A stretch of DNA of 45,300 nucleotides from JBOHUC01 sp050733935 (GCA_050733935.1 JBOHUC010000013.1:1-45300); one strand, 5' to 3'. Positions 26,160-36,449 are shown, numbered from the stretch's first letter. Program-made: numbers and translations. Notes: a model not told the origin generated them from the sequence alone.

Positions 26160-27766
26160 GCGCGCGCTTCGACGTCGTCGTGATCGGTGCCGGTGCCAAC
26201 GGCCTCGTCGCCGCCACCGTGCTCGCGAGATCCGGGCTCAAAGTGTCGCTCCTCGAGCGCGCCGATGCCCCCGGCGGCCAGGGCCGGGCGGTCGAGTTCG
26301 CGCCGGGATTCCGTGCGGCTCCTCTCGGCCTCGATCCCGGCTGGCTACCTCCATCGGTCGCGCGCGCGGCGGGCCTCGAAGGGCTCGAGCGCGCGAGCGG
26401 CGACTGTGCTCTGAGCGTTGCGATTGAACCGGGGCGTTTTCTCACTTTGGCTCGCGAGCCCGGCCGGGCGGCCGAGGCGATCCGCGCTCACTCGGCCGCG
26501 GACGCCGCGAAGTGGCCCGCGTTCACCGCGCGCCTCGCCGCACTCACGGGGTTCCTCGGCACGCTCTACCAGGTCCCCGCACCCGACATTGACGCGCAGG
26601 CACCGGGCGAGCTCTTAGGACTGCTCGACCTCGGTCGCAAGTTCCGCGCGCTCGGCCGGACGCACATGGTCGAGCTCTTGAGAACGCTGCCGATGTCGGT
26701 GTGGGAGCTCGTCGACGACTGGTTCGAGAACCCGTCGCTCAAGGCGGCGGTGGCGGCCGGCGGAATCCTCGATCACCAGCAGGGTCCGCGCTCGGGAGGA
26801 ACCGGCTTCGTCCTGCTGCACCACCTGGTGGGTACGCCGGCGGGCTCGGTGCGCGGACGGCTCCCGTGGCGCGACGGCCCCGAGGCCTTCACGGACGCCG
26901 CCCTGCGGGCCGCGCAGGCAGCGGGTGTGGCGATCCGTACGAGTGCGCAGGTCGCACGCATCCGCGTGGCGCAGGACGCGGTCGAAGGCGTGACCCTCGT
27001 AGGCGGCGAGGAGATCGCGGCCGGAGCCGTGCTCTCGACCGCCGATCCAGCACAAACCCTGCTCGACTGGGTCGATCCCGTGTGGCTCGATCCGGATTTC
27101 CTCAACGCGGTGCGCAACATCCGCCACCGCGGCTGCACCGCGTTCGTGCTCCATGCGCTCGACGGCCCGCCCGGGCTAAGCGGACTGTCGCAGGAGGCCC
27201 TCGCCGGGACCGTGTCGTTCTCGGGAAACCTGGTCGCGATGGAGCGCGCCGCCGACTCCGCCAAGTACGGCGCGATTTCCCGCGATCCCCACGTCGAGTT
27301 GACCGTGCCCACGCTTTCCCAGCCGGCCCTCGCCCCCGAGGGCCGCCATGTGGTCGTAGCGCGCGCCCAGTACGCGCCCTACCGCCTGCGCCCGAGCGCG
27401 GGCTGGACCGCCGCCGACCGCGAAGTCCTGTCGAACACCGTGAACGCGGCGATCGAGCGCTACGCTCCCGGCTTCGGATCGCGGGTGTTGCATCGCGTTG
27501 TGTGGTCGCCGCACGATCTCGAGGAGCGTTTCGGCCTTCATGAGGGGGCGGCCTCGCAGGGCGAGCTCGGGCTCGATCAGATCCTGTTCATGCGGCCGGT
27601 CGCCGGCTACGGCCGACACGCCACCCCGATTGCCGGCCTGTACCTGGGAGGAGCCGGCACGCATCCCGGCCCCGGCATTCTCGGCGGCGCCGGTCATCTC
27701 GCCGCGCAACGGCTGATGCGCGATCGCAGGGGACAGGGCAAGGGACAGGGGGCGAGCACGTCATGA
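26156..27766 (+). CDS. FAD-dependent oxidoreductase, phytoene desaturase/PYROXD2-like (second)
   Basis: The product has 536 residues from GTG 26156, which overlaps the previous stop (GTGA). It has VVVIGAGANGLVAATVLARS, LLERADAPGGQGRAVEF and, near the end, GGAGTHPGPGILGGAGHLAA. It shares the whole layout with the first enzyme, including DDWFENPSLKAAVA against DEWFEFDTLKATKS, but the flavin end differs (GGQGRAVEF against GGAAVTEEV). The last about 15 residues are Gly/Gln/Lys-rich (RRGQGKGQGAS), encoded by a short direct repeat ggacagggcaagggacaggg. Either one of the pair is the catalytic and the other a structural subunit, or both act in sequence. Confidence 0.87.
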   Translation: MSARFDVVVIGAGANGLVAATVLARSGLKVSLLERADAPGGQGRAVEFAPGFRAAPLGLDPGWLPPSVARAAGLEGLERASGDCALSVAIEPGRFLTLAREPGRAAEAIRAHSAADAAKWPAFTARLAALTGFLGTLYQVPAPDIDAQAPGELLGLLDLGRKFRALGRTHMVELLRTLPMSVWELVDDWFENPSLKAAVAAGGILDHQQGPRSGGTGFVLLHHLVGTPAGSVRGRLPWRDGPEAFTDAALRAAQAAGVAIRTSAQVARIRVAQDAVEGVTLVGGEEIAAGAVLSTADPAQTLLDWVDPVWLDPDFLNAVRNIRHRGCTAFVLHALDGPPGLSGLSQEALAGTVSFSGNLVAMERAADSAKYGAISRDPHVELTVPTLSQPALAPEGRHVVVARAQYAPYRLRPSAGWTAADREVLSNTVNAAIERYAPGFGSRVLHRVVWSPHDLEERFGLHEGAASQGELGLDQILFMRPVAGYGRHATPIAGLYLGGAGTHPGPGILGGAGHLAAQRLMRDRRGQGKGQGASTS

Positions 27767-28887
27767 GCGAATTCCAGCCCACGACCACGACCTTCCGTGG
27801 AGGGGCGCGGACCCTGGCCGGCCCGTACTACACCTCGGAGGCGATCCTCGCCGAGGAGAACGAGAAGATCTTCGCTCAGGCCTGGCATTGCGTCGGCCGG
27901 ACGGCGCGCGTGTCCGAGCCCGGGCAGTACTTCCTGAGTACGATTGCCGGCGAGTCCATCATCGTGCTGCGCGATCGCAAAGGCACGCTTCGCGCGTTCT
28001 TCAACGTCTGCCGTCATCGCGGCACACGGATTTGCCAGGAGGAGGCCGGGCGCTTCAGCGAGACCATCCAGTGCCCCTATCACGCCTGGACCTATCGCAC
28101 CGACGGCCAGCTCATCGGTGCGCCTCACATGCAGGACGTTCCGGAGTTCGACAAGCAGGACTACCCGCTCCACGCCGCCGCGATCGAGGAATGGGAGGGG
28201 TTCCTGTTCGTCTCGATCGCGCGCGATCCGCAGCCATTCGAGACCGCGTGGCGCCCGATGATCGGACGGCTGTCGCGCTACGGGCTCCCCGACCTCGTCG
28301 TCGGCCACCGGGTCGTCTACGACGTGGAGGCCAACTGGAAGCTCGCATTCCAGAACTACTCGGAGTGCCTCCACTGCCCGACAATCCACCCCAAGCTCGC
28401 CACCGTGTTGCCGTATCAAAGCGGCGCCAACGATCTGAGCGAGGGTCCCTTTCTCGGCGGCTACATGGAAATCCTCCCGCCGAATCAAAGCGCGACCATG
28501 AGCGGCGCCCTCGCCGGCGTGCTCGTGAACCCCTCATTGCCCGAAGCCGACCGCCATCGCGCGTTCTACTACACGCTCATGCCCAACCTGTTTCTGAGCC
28601 TGCACCCCGACTATGTGAACTTCTACCTGGTGCACCCGATCTCGGCGAGCCGGACGCGGATCGAGTCGGAGTGGCTCTTTCATCCGGACACGGTTCGAGA
28701 CGGCTCGAAGAACATCCGGGACGCGATCGAGTTCTGGGATCTCACGAACCGCCAGGACTGGGACATTGTCGAGCGGAGCCAGCGCGGGATCTCTTCGAGG
28801 CGTTACGAGCCGGGACCCTATTCGGCGAGGGAGAGCATTCCGGCGGCCTGGGATCGCGAGTATCTGCGCTGGATGGGGCGGAGTTGA
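27763..28887 (+). CDS. Rieske non-heme iron oxygenase, alpha-subunit type
   Basis: The product has 374 residues from ATG 27763, overlapping the previous stop (ATGA). The Rieske 2Fe-2S centre is CRH (83-85) and CPYH (104-107). The mononuclear iron ligands are His204 and His209 in YSECLHCPTIHPKL, with Asp332 in NRQDWDIVE as the likely carboxylate. The wording around the iron site resembles the branch with glycine betaine, carnitine and choline oxygenases rather than the aromatic dioxygenases. These enzymes hydroxylate an N-methyl or adjacent carbon and so remove a methyl or the head group. No reductase or ferredoxin gene follows, so electrons must come from elsewhere. It ends the operon; the convergent S9 peptidase gene stops 22 bases away. 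Confidence 0.88.
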   Translation: MSEFQPTTTTFRGGARTLAGPYYTSEAILAEENEKIFAQAWHCVGRTARVSEPGQYFLSTIAGESIIVLRDRKGTLRAFFNVCRHRGTRICQEEAGRFSETIQCPYHAWTYRTDGQLIGAPHMQDVPEFDKQDYPLHAAAIEEWEGFLFVSIARDPQPFETAWRPMIGRLSRYGLPDLVVGHRVVYDVEANWKLAFQNYSECLHCPTIHPKLATVLPYQSGANDLSEGPFLGGYMEILPPNQSATMSGALAGVLVNPSLPEADRHRAFYYTLMPNLFLSLHPDYVNFYLVHPISASRTRIESEWLFHPDTVRDGSKNIRDAIEFWDLTNRQDWDIVERSQRGISSRRYEPGPYSARESIPAAWDREYLRWMGRS

Positions 28888-28909
28888 GCTGGTTGTCGCC
28901 GCGGACTCG

Positions 28910-30694
28910 TCAGTCTTCGCCGAGGCCCGGGGGTGGAGGCATGTGCCGGCGCAGGAACTCGAGCATCGTCTCGTAAGCCCTCACGTAGTTCGTGTCCTTC
29001 CCGATCCCATGTCCCTCGTCCGGGAGGAGCAGGTACTCGGCGGTGCCGCCGTGTTCCCGGATGAGCCGAACCATGTCCTCGGACTCGGCCGGCGGGACGA
29101 TCGGATCCTGGGCCCCCTGGATGACCAGAAGCGGACTCTTGATTCGGCTCGCGTGACGCGCGGGTGAGATCTCCGCCATGAACGTCGAGTCACGAACCGG
29201 ATCCCCGTACTCGGCGATGCGCGCCTGCCGGCGGTGCGGGGCCGTGCGTTCGAGGAACGTCGCGAGATCCGCAGGCCCGTAGAAGTCGACGCCGGCGCGA
29301 AAGAGATCCGGATGGTGGACGAGCATGGCGAGCGTCACGAAACCGCCGTAGGACGGCCCGAAACACGCGACCTTGCCGCCGTCGAGGTTCTTCTGCTCCT
29401 TGATCCAACGCACCGCGGAAGCGACGTCCTGAAGCGCGTCCCAGCGCTTGACCCCGTCGTCGAGCGCAACGTACGACTTGCCATAGCCAGTGCTCCCACG
29501 AATGTTGGGCGCGAGCACCGCATATCCACGCGCAACCAGGAACTGATAGTAGTTCGTCAGGTACGGCTGCTCCTGGAGTTCCGGCCCGCCGTGCACGCTC
29601 ACGAGCACCGGCGCGCGCTTTGTGGGTGAAGCCCCGCGCGGCACGAACAGGAGCGCCGGAATCGAGCGCCCGTCGAAGCTTCGATAGCGGATCGTAGTGG
29701 GAAGGACGTAGCTGTCCTCCGCGACGCCGCCCTGCGGGCTGTAGGTGACGCGCTTCGCGCGTTGTGCGGCCAGATCGATGACCCACACCTCGTCATCGTG
29801 CGCCGGCGTGCTCACCACGATCGCCAGCGTCGAGTCATCCGATGAAAACTCCCTCGGGGTGTTGATCCCCGGCGGCAAATCAGGGATTGGAATGCGTCGC
29901 TGCCCGGCGAGATCCCACAGGGCCAGCCGCTCGAACCCGTCGACATTCTCCGAGAACGCGATCTGCGTGCCCTTGTGGTTCATGACCGCGTAATCGATGT
30001 CGTGGGGTGTCTGGAGCGGCCGGCGCTCGCCCGACGCGAGATCGATCGAATGGATCGCCGTGTATTCGCTCTCGGCGTTCGTGCGGCAGTAGAGGGTGCG
30101 ATCATCGCCCGAGAATCCGATGACTGAAAATGTCGCGGAACCCGTGTGCGCCGTGATCAGTCGAGAGCTCCGGGCCGCGACGTCGATGATTCGAATGTCG
30201 TTGTCCGCCCCGGAATGGAGCTCTTCGACCGCCAGCCGTCGGCCGTCGTGCGAGACCGCCACCGCGCGAAGCAGGGCGTCCACATCGGAAACGCGCTCGC
30301 CACGCTGCGTCTCGAGGTCCATGACGTAGCAGTCGACGTAGCGTTTGTCCCGGGAGTTCGAGGTGTAGAAGATCGACCTTCCATCCGGCATCCAGCCGCC
30401 CAGCCGGTGATAGGCCTCGAGGTTGTGCGTCACCCGAGTCGACTCGCCGCTCGCAACGTCGAAGGTGAAGAGCTGAAACTTCTGGTCGCCGTTCTGATCG
30501 GCCATCACGAGGAGCGTCGATCCCGTCGGCGACCACCGGCCGATTGCGCTGCCGCTCGATTGGGTGAGCTGCTTCGGTTCCCAGCGCGAGGTCGGCGTGA
30601 CCCAGACCTGCCAGCTGCCGCTCGCGTTGCTCGAGAAGGCCATGGAATCGGCTCGCGGCGACAGGCTCGGACCGTTCGCCCGTCGGATCGCCAT
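28910..30694 (-). CDS. S9 family (prolyl oligopeptidase-type) serine peptidase
   Basis: The product has 594 residues from ATG 30694. An N-terminal beta-propeller (about 1-330) has repeated segments such as GWMPDGRSIFYTSN and FSGDDRTLYCRTN. The C-terminal alpha/beta-hydrolase domain carries VSVHGGPELQEQP, the nucleophile Ser448 in FGPSYGGF, Asp530 in GAQDPIVPP and His562 in DEGHGIG. This is the acylaminoacyl/dipeptidyl peptidase group. Upstream of Met1 the frame still reads TLQQY, as homologues do, until a stop at 30740-30742. No ATG, GTG or TTG lies there, so the normal N-terminus, often with a signal peptide, may be lost. It lies 92 bases downstream of the small membrane protein gene and may be the last gene of that operon. 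Confidence 0.88.
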   Translation of the reverse strand: MAIRRANGPSLSPRADSMAFSSNASGSWQVWVTPTSRWEPKQLTQSSGSAIGRWSPTGSTLLVMADQNGDQKFQLFTFDVASGESTRVTHNLEAYHRLGGWMPDGRSIFYTSNSRDKRYVDCYVMDLETQRGERVSDVDALLRAVAVSHDGRRLAVEELHSGADNDIRIIDVAARSSRLITAHTGSATFSVIGFSGDDRTLYCRTNAESEYTAIHSIDLASGERRPLQTPHDIDYAVMNHKGTQIAFSENVDGFERLALWDLAGQRRIPIPDLPPGINTPREFSSDDSTLAIVVSTPAHDDEVWVIDLAAQRAKRVTYSPQGGVAEDSYVLPTTIRYRSFDGRSIPALLFVPRGASPTKRAPVLVSVHGGPELQEQPYLTNYYQFLVARGYAVLAPNIRGSTGYGKSYVALDDGVKRWDALQDVASAVRWIKEQKNLDGGKVACFGPSYGGFVTLAMLVHHPDLFRAGVDFYGPADLATFLERTAPHRRQARIAEYGDPVRDSTFMAEISPARHASRIKSPLLVIQGAQDPIVPPAESEDMVRLIREHGGTAEYLLLPDEGHGIGKDTNYVRAYETMLEFLRRHMPPPPGLGED

Positions 30695-30786
30695 GTACTG
30701 CTGAAGCGTGGCATGCGGCCACGGTGTTGATCGCCCCAGTCAGCTCGCTCTGGAGCGAGTTCATCAACGATCCCGACCCAGACTCC

Positions 30787-31245
30787 TCATCCCGATGGAC
30801 CCGACGTCCCCGAAGAGCCGGGGGGCGCCCCGGTTTCGACGAACTCCCGTGCACGCTCGGCGGCCGCAGCCTTCGCCTCGTCCTGCCGGGTCACGATCCG
30901 CCGGAGAGCAACCCCCACGTACGTCGGAACGAGCCCCACGAACCCGAGGAAAGCGAACAGAAGGATCGAAAGGGGAAACAGATTCCCGGGATCGAAACCG
31001 CTCGCGACCACCACGCCCGCGAGCTGTGCCCCGGCGACGAGGAACGGCCAGCGCCAGGCGTGGCGCGCCCCTGCGTACCCGAGCGCGAGGAGCGCCAGCG
31101 CGTGGAGCGGAACGACGACCGTAAACCAGGACGGATGATCGAACGGCTCGCGGACGCCAAGGATCGCGGAAGGCACGAACCATCCCGCAAGACCGACAAC
31201 GATCGCGGCGAGGAAGAGCGCCCGGTCGCGGAAGGCGGCGGTCAG
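30787..31245 (-). CDS. Small integral membrane protein, function unknown (CTG start proposed)
   Basis: The product has 152 residues if it starts at CTG 31245. It has four hydrophobic helices (ALFLAAIVVGLAGWFVPSAI; WFTVVVPLHALALLALGYAG; FLVAGAQLAGVVVASGF; LFPLSILLFAFLGFVGLVP), a basic linker RRIVTRQDEAKAAAAERARE and a Gly/Ser/Pro-rich tail. I do not recognise a family. No ATG, GTG or TTG precedes the first helix in this frame. CTG 31245 overlaps the CoA-transferase stop as CTGA, in the same way as the other overlaps here, and GGAG lies 8 bases before it. The next GTG would delete the first helix. The start is therefore an inference, the reading frame is well supported. Confidence 0.6.
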   Translation of the reverse strand: MTAAFRDRALFLAAIVVGLAGWFVPSAILGVREPFDHPSWFTVVVPLHALALLALGYAGARHAWRWPFLVAGAQLAGVVVASGFDPGNLFPLSILLFAFLGFVGLVPTYVGVALRRIVTRQDEAKAAAAERAREFVETGAPPGSSGTSGPSG

Positions 31246-31892
31246 ATCGCCATCTCCGGAACGTTCGCGGGGATCGCGAGCTTCGCTTCGGTCGCGGCCA
31301 CGATCTGCTCGACCGAAACGCCCGGAGCGCGTTCCCGCAGCGCGAGCCCCTCCGGCGTGACCTCCATGACGGCGAGCTCCGTGATCACGAGATTCACGAC
31401 CCCGACGCCGGTCAACGGCAGCGAGCAGCGCTTGAGGATCTTCGACGCGCCGTCTTTGGAAGCGTGCTGCATCGTGACGACCACGCGCTTGGCCCCCGCC
31501 ACGAGATCCATCGCACCGCCCATCCCCTTCACCATCTTGCCCGGGATCATCCAGTTCGCGAGATTGCCGCGCTCGTCCACTTCCATCGCACCCAGAATCG
31601 AAAGATCGATGTGGCCGCCGCGGATCATCGCGAACGAGTCGGCGCTCGAGAAGTACGACGCGCCCGGGAGCACGGTCACGGTCTGCTTGCCCGCATTGAT
31701 GAGATCCGGATCCTCGTCCCCTTCGATCGGGAACGGACCGACGCCCAGAATCCCGTTCTCGCTCTGGAACGACACGGTCATCCCGGCCGGGACGTGGTTC
31801 GCGACCAGCGTCGGCATCCCGATCCCGAGGTTCACGTAGAAGCCGTCGCGCAGCTCCTTTGCGGCACGGCGGACGATCAGCTCGCGACTCAC
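31242..31892 (-). CDS. scoB: 3-oxoacid CoA-transferase subunit B
   Basis: The product has 216 residues from GTG 31892, which overlaps the subunit A stop (GTGA) and has GGGAGGTG upstream. Family marks are GFYVNLGIGMPTLVANHV and the catalytic Glu45 in QSENGILG, which forms the glutamyl-CoA intermediate. GGHIDLSILGAMEVDERGNL follows in the expected place (split here to motif HIDLSILGAMEVD). With subunit A it moves CoA between a donor such as succinyl-CoA and a 3-oxoacid such as acetoacetate. The pair sits downstream of a B12-dependent acyl-CoA mutase, consistent with short-chain acyl-CoA metabolism. Confidence 0.92.
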   Translation of the reverse strand: MSRELIVRRAAKELRDGFYVNLGIGMPTLVANHVPAGMTVSFQSENGILGVGPFPIEGDEDPDLINAGKQTVTVLPGASYFSSADSFAMIRGGHIDLSILGAMEVDERGNLANWMIPGKMVKGMGGAMDLVAGAKRVVVTMQHASKDGASKILKRCSLPLTGVGVVNLVITELAVMEVTPEGLALRERAPGVSVEQIVAATEAKLAIPANVPEMAI

Positions 31893-32644
31893 GCCGCACC
31901 TCCCTTCGCGGTCTGTGCGGCCGGCGACCCCGGGGCCGCCGCGGAGGCTCGCGGCCGCACGGTCCGCTGCTCGATCCGCTTCTCGTGCGTGCCGACGAAC
32001 AGAGCGTTCACGTACACGCCCGGCGTGTGCACGTGATCGGGATCGATTCCGCCCGGTGGAACGACTTCCTCGACCTCTCCGACCGTGAACGTCGCGGCGG
32101 TCGCGATCATCGGATTGAAGTTCCGCGCGCTCATCCGGTACACGAGGTTGCCCGTCTCGTCCCCGCGCCACGCCTTGACGATCGCAAGGTCGCCCCGGAT
32201 CGGACGCTCGAGCACGAACATCCGCCCGTCGATCTCGCGCGTCTCCTTGCCTTCGGCGACGATCGTGCCGTAGCCGGTCGGCGTGTAGAAGCCGCCGAGC
32301 CCGGCGCCTCCGGCGCGAATGCGCTCGGCGAGCGTGCCCTGGGGAACGAACTCGACCTCGAGCGAGCCGTCGAGATACTGGCGCTCGAACAGATCGTTCT
32401 CACCGACGTAGGACGAAACCATCTTCCGGATTTGGCGCGTCTCGAGGAGGAGCCCGAGGCCGAAGTCCGCGACCCCCGCGTTGTTGCTCACGACCGTGAG
32501 ATCCTTCACGCCGAGGGTGCGAATCGCTTCGATCAGGTTCTCCGGAATGCCGCACAGTCCGAACCCGCCTGCGAGGACGGTGGCGCCGTCGCGCAGTCCG
32601 GCGCGCGCCAGGGCATCGGCGGCGTTCTTCACGACCTTGTTCAT
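31889..32644 (-). CDS. scoA: 3-oxoacid CoA-transferase subunit A
   Basis: The product has 251 residues from ATG 32644, overlapping the stop of the flavin reductase gene (ATGA). The CoA-binding glycine stretch GGFGLCGIPENLI is at 26-38, followed by VVSNNAGVADFGLG and YVGENDLFERQYLDG. The C-terminal about 20 residues are Ala/Pro-rich and look like a dispensable tail. It partners subunit B encoded next. Bacterial two-subunit enzymes of this type are succinyl-CoA:acetoacetate or acetate:acetoacetate transferases; which donor is used cannot be told. Confidence 0.92.
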   Translation of the reverse strand: MNKVVKNAADALARAGLRDGATVLAGGFGLCGIPENLIEAIRTLGVKDLTVVSNNAGVADFGLGLLLETRQIRKMVSSYVGENDLFERQYLDGSLEVEFVPQGTLAERIRAGGAGLGGFYTPTGYGTIVAEGKETREIDGRMFVLERPIRGDLAIVKAWRGDETGNLVYRMSARNFNPMIATAATFTVGEVEEVVPPGGIDPDHVHTPGVYVNALFVGTHEKRIEQRTVRPRASAAAPGSPAAQTAKGGAA

Positions 32645-33360
32645 TTCGAGTCTCCCGATGGAGTGAGCCCCGGATGGGTCGCATGGAAGGATCCCGTTCC
32701 CCCGCTCGACGCGGACGGTCCGGGCACGAGCGGCGGGCCGGCGAGCGACGCTCCCAGCGCGCGGGCGCGGGCGAGCCATTCGGAATCGCGCGCGACGGCA
32801 CCGAGCTCGATGTCGCGATGGCGATAGACGAGCGTTTCGAGAAGTCGCCCGCCGATCCACGAGAGGAAACCGCGCGCCGTCAACCGCGACGGCTCGGGCG
32901 TGTCGTCCGGACCGAGTACGAGAATGAGCCCTCCGCGCCGCGTGCGCGGCCACTGTCTGCGGAACGATACGGAGCCGTCCGGAGCTTCGACCGCGGGCGT
33001 GACACAGTTCGTGCGATCGATCACGAGCTTGAGCTGGGCCGAGAGTCCGCTGAAGAACACCGGGGAGGCTACGAGCACCCCGGTCGCCCGCTCGAGCAGC
33101 TCGTACACGCGATCCATGTCGTCGTGATAGATGCAGTAGCCGTGGCCGCCGGTGGGATCCGGCCCGCAGGCCTGGCAGGGAATCGCGCGCACGTCGCGCG
33201 CGCGAAGGTGCACGGTCTCCGCTCCGGTCTCCTTCGCTCCGAGGAGTGCCGTGTCGGTCAGGATGTCGGTGTTCGAGCCGGCGCGTGGCGAGCCCGAGAG
33301 CGCAACCACGAGCCGCGCGGCGTCGGGCGCCTCGTGCGCGCCGGCCTGCGCGTCGCTCAC
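32641..33360 (-). CDS. NAD(P)H-dependent FMN reductase / flavodoxin-fold protein
   Basis: The product has 239 residues from GTG 33360, 4 bases after the stop of the B12-binding subunit gene. The flavodoxin-like phosphate loop is SGSPRAGSNT (22-31). Next are IPCQACGPDPTGGHGYCIYHDDM, shortened here to a cysteine-bearing CQACGPDPTGGHGYC loop, and VASPVFFSGLSAQLKLVIDR, which matches iron-sulfur-flavoprotein-like reductases. Its three cysteines in the loop (CxxC...C) could carry a metal or act in redox. In this operon it might keep cobalamin reduced for the mutase, which is inference from position only. Confidence 0.82.
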   Translation of the reverse strand: MSDAQAGAHEAPDAARLVVALSGSPRAGSNTDILTDTALLGAKETGAETVHLRARDVRAIPCQACGPDPTGGHGYCIYHDDMDRVYELLERATGVLVASPVFFSGLSAQLKLVIDRTNCVTPAVEAPDGSVSFRRQWPRTRRGGLILVLGPDDTPEPSRLTARGFLSWIGGRLLETLVYRHRDIELGAVARDSEWLARARALGASLAGPPLVPGPSASSGGTGSFHATHPGLTPSGDSK

Positions 33361-33364
33361 GGCG

Positions 33365-33781
33365 TCAGGCGCTCCGAGGATGCGCGGCGCACCACTCCTT
33401 GATGTACTCGATCGCCTCTTTCGTCGGGCTCCCCGGCCCGAACAGCTTTCCGGTGCCGCGCTTCGCGAGGGTCTCGATGTCCTGCGGAGGGATGATCCCG
33501 CCGCCCGTGAGCAGCATGTGGGACGCGCCCTTCGCGTTCAGCAGATCCTGGATGGCCGGGAACAAAGTCATGTGCGCGCCCGAAAGGATCGAGAGTGCGA
33601 CCACGTCCACGTCTTCCTGGATCGCGGCCTCGACGACCTGCTCCGGAGTCTGATGGAGCCCTGTGTAAATGACCTCGAATCCCGCGTCGCGAAACGCGGC
33701 CGCGACGACCTTGGCACCGCGGTCGTGGCCGTCGAGACCGGGCTTGGCGACGAGAACGCGAATCTTGCGATCCGGGATCAT
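33365..33781 (-). CDS. B12-binding small subunit of acyl-CoA mutase (IcmB/McmA2-like)
   Basis: The product has 138 residues from ATG 33781, with GGAG about 10 bases upstream. It is a stand-alone cobalamin-binding domain: DGHDRG (17-22) is the DxHxxG motif in which His19 displaces the dimethylbenzimidazole ligand, followed by LSILSGAHMTLF and TGGGIIPPQDIE. It needs a large catalytic subunit, which is the product of 34674-36449. The length is that of IcmB of Streptomyces and of split archaeal mutases. The two subunit genes are separated by an unrelated methyltransferase gene. Confidence 0.92.
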   Translation of the reverse strand: MIPDRKIRVLVAKPGLDGHDRGAKVVAAAFRDAGFEVIYTGLHQTPEQVVEAAIQEDVDVVALSILSGAHMTLFPAIQDLLNAKGASHMLLTGGGIIPPQDIETLAKRGTGKLFGPGSPTKEAIEYIKEWCAAHPRSA

Positions 33782-33893
33782 GCGATGAGTTCTCCAGGGA
33801 CCGAAGGGCGGCCGAAATGTGGCCGGGCCGATGACGCCGGCCATTCTCGCCCGGTCCGCTCGTATTCGCAAGCCCCGGACGGAAGCGCCCGGC

Positions 33894-34643
33894 TCAACGC
33901 GAAACGAACACAAGCGCCTGGCCGGTCGGAAGAACGAGCGGTCGCTCCGGTCGATCGGCGAAGAATTCGTCGACCGCCTGCCGCGCGCCCGGACAGCTCG
34001 GAAAACCGTAGTCGTCGAACAGCACGAACCCGCCGGCCAGCATGCGCGGAAGGATGAAGCGCGCCGAGTCGAGCACCGAGCGATAGAGATCGACGTCCAC
34101 GTGCGCGAGCGCGATCCGGGACTCCTCGAGGCCCGCGAACGTGTCGGGAATCCATCCAGGATGGATCGACACGAACTCGGAGTGTCCAACGAACGCGCGC
34201 ACCGATTCGAGACTCGTGTCGGAGAAGTCTCCGGGTTGGTGGAGATCCCGTTTTGCGTCCGTCTCCTTCATGCCCGCGAACGAATCGAAGAGCCTAAGCC
34301 GGGGCGTCCCGGGCGTCGTCCCGGGCTTGCACGATGCGGCGATCGTCTCGGCAAGGAGGCCCGCCGATCCGCCCCGATAAACGCCGCACTCCCAGATCTC
34401 CCCACCCAGGGCGATGGCCTGACGCGCGAGCGAGTAGAGGACGAAGATCCGATCGGCAGAGACGAGCGTGCGCGGGCGAACGTGCTCGAGGAGCGGGCCG
34501 AATGCGCCGTATCCGAGCCAGGGACTGAACAGCGGATCGTAGTAACCGGCGTCGGGAATCGCGCCGGGATCGGATCGCGAGGACGGCAATCGCCGGATGT
34601 CGTAGCCCAGGCTCCGGACGAGCCGCCGGACCAGTTCCTTCAC
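33894..34643 (-). CDS. TylF/MycF-type O-methyltransferase
   Basis: The product has 249 residues from GTG 34643; no clear Shine-Dalgarno sequence precedes it. The TylF family blocks are present: IWECGVYRGGSAGLLAET (SAM site, around 83-100), LRLFDSFAGM (117-125), AHVDVDLYRSVLD (180-192, metal Asp183/Asp185) and FVLFDDYGFPSCPGARQAVDEFF (split: Asp210/Asp211 and the PGARQAVDEF helix). Relatives methylate sugar hydroxyls of macrolides or are found in polysaccharide clusters, using Mg2+. It is out of place between the two subunit genes of a B12 mutase. A link to the nucleotide-sugar genes 3 kb upstream is more plausible than one to the mutase. Confidence 0.87.
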   Translation of the reverse strand: MKELVRRLVRSLGYDIRRLPSSRSDPGAIPDAGYYDPLFSPWLGYGAFGPLLEHVRPRTLVSADRIFVLYSLARQAIALGGEIWECGVYRGGSAGLLAETIAASCKPGTTPGTPRLRLFDSFAGMKETDAKRDLHQPGDFSDTSLESVRAFVGHSEFVSIHPGWIPDTFAGLEESRIALAHVDVDLYRSVLDSARFILPRMLAGGFVLFDDYGFPSCPGARQAVDEFFADRPERPLVLPTGQALVFVSR

Positions 34644-34673
34644 AGAATCGCTGCGCGACCGCGCACGAAGATC

Positions 34674-36445
<1,772 letters not shown>

Positions 36446-36449
<4 letters not shown>

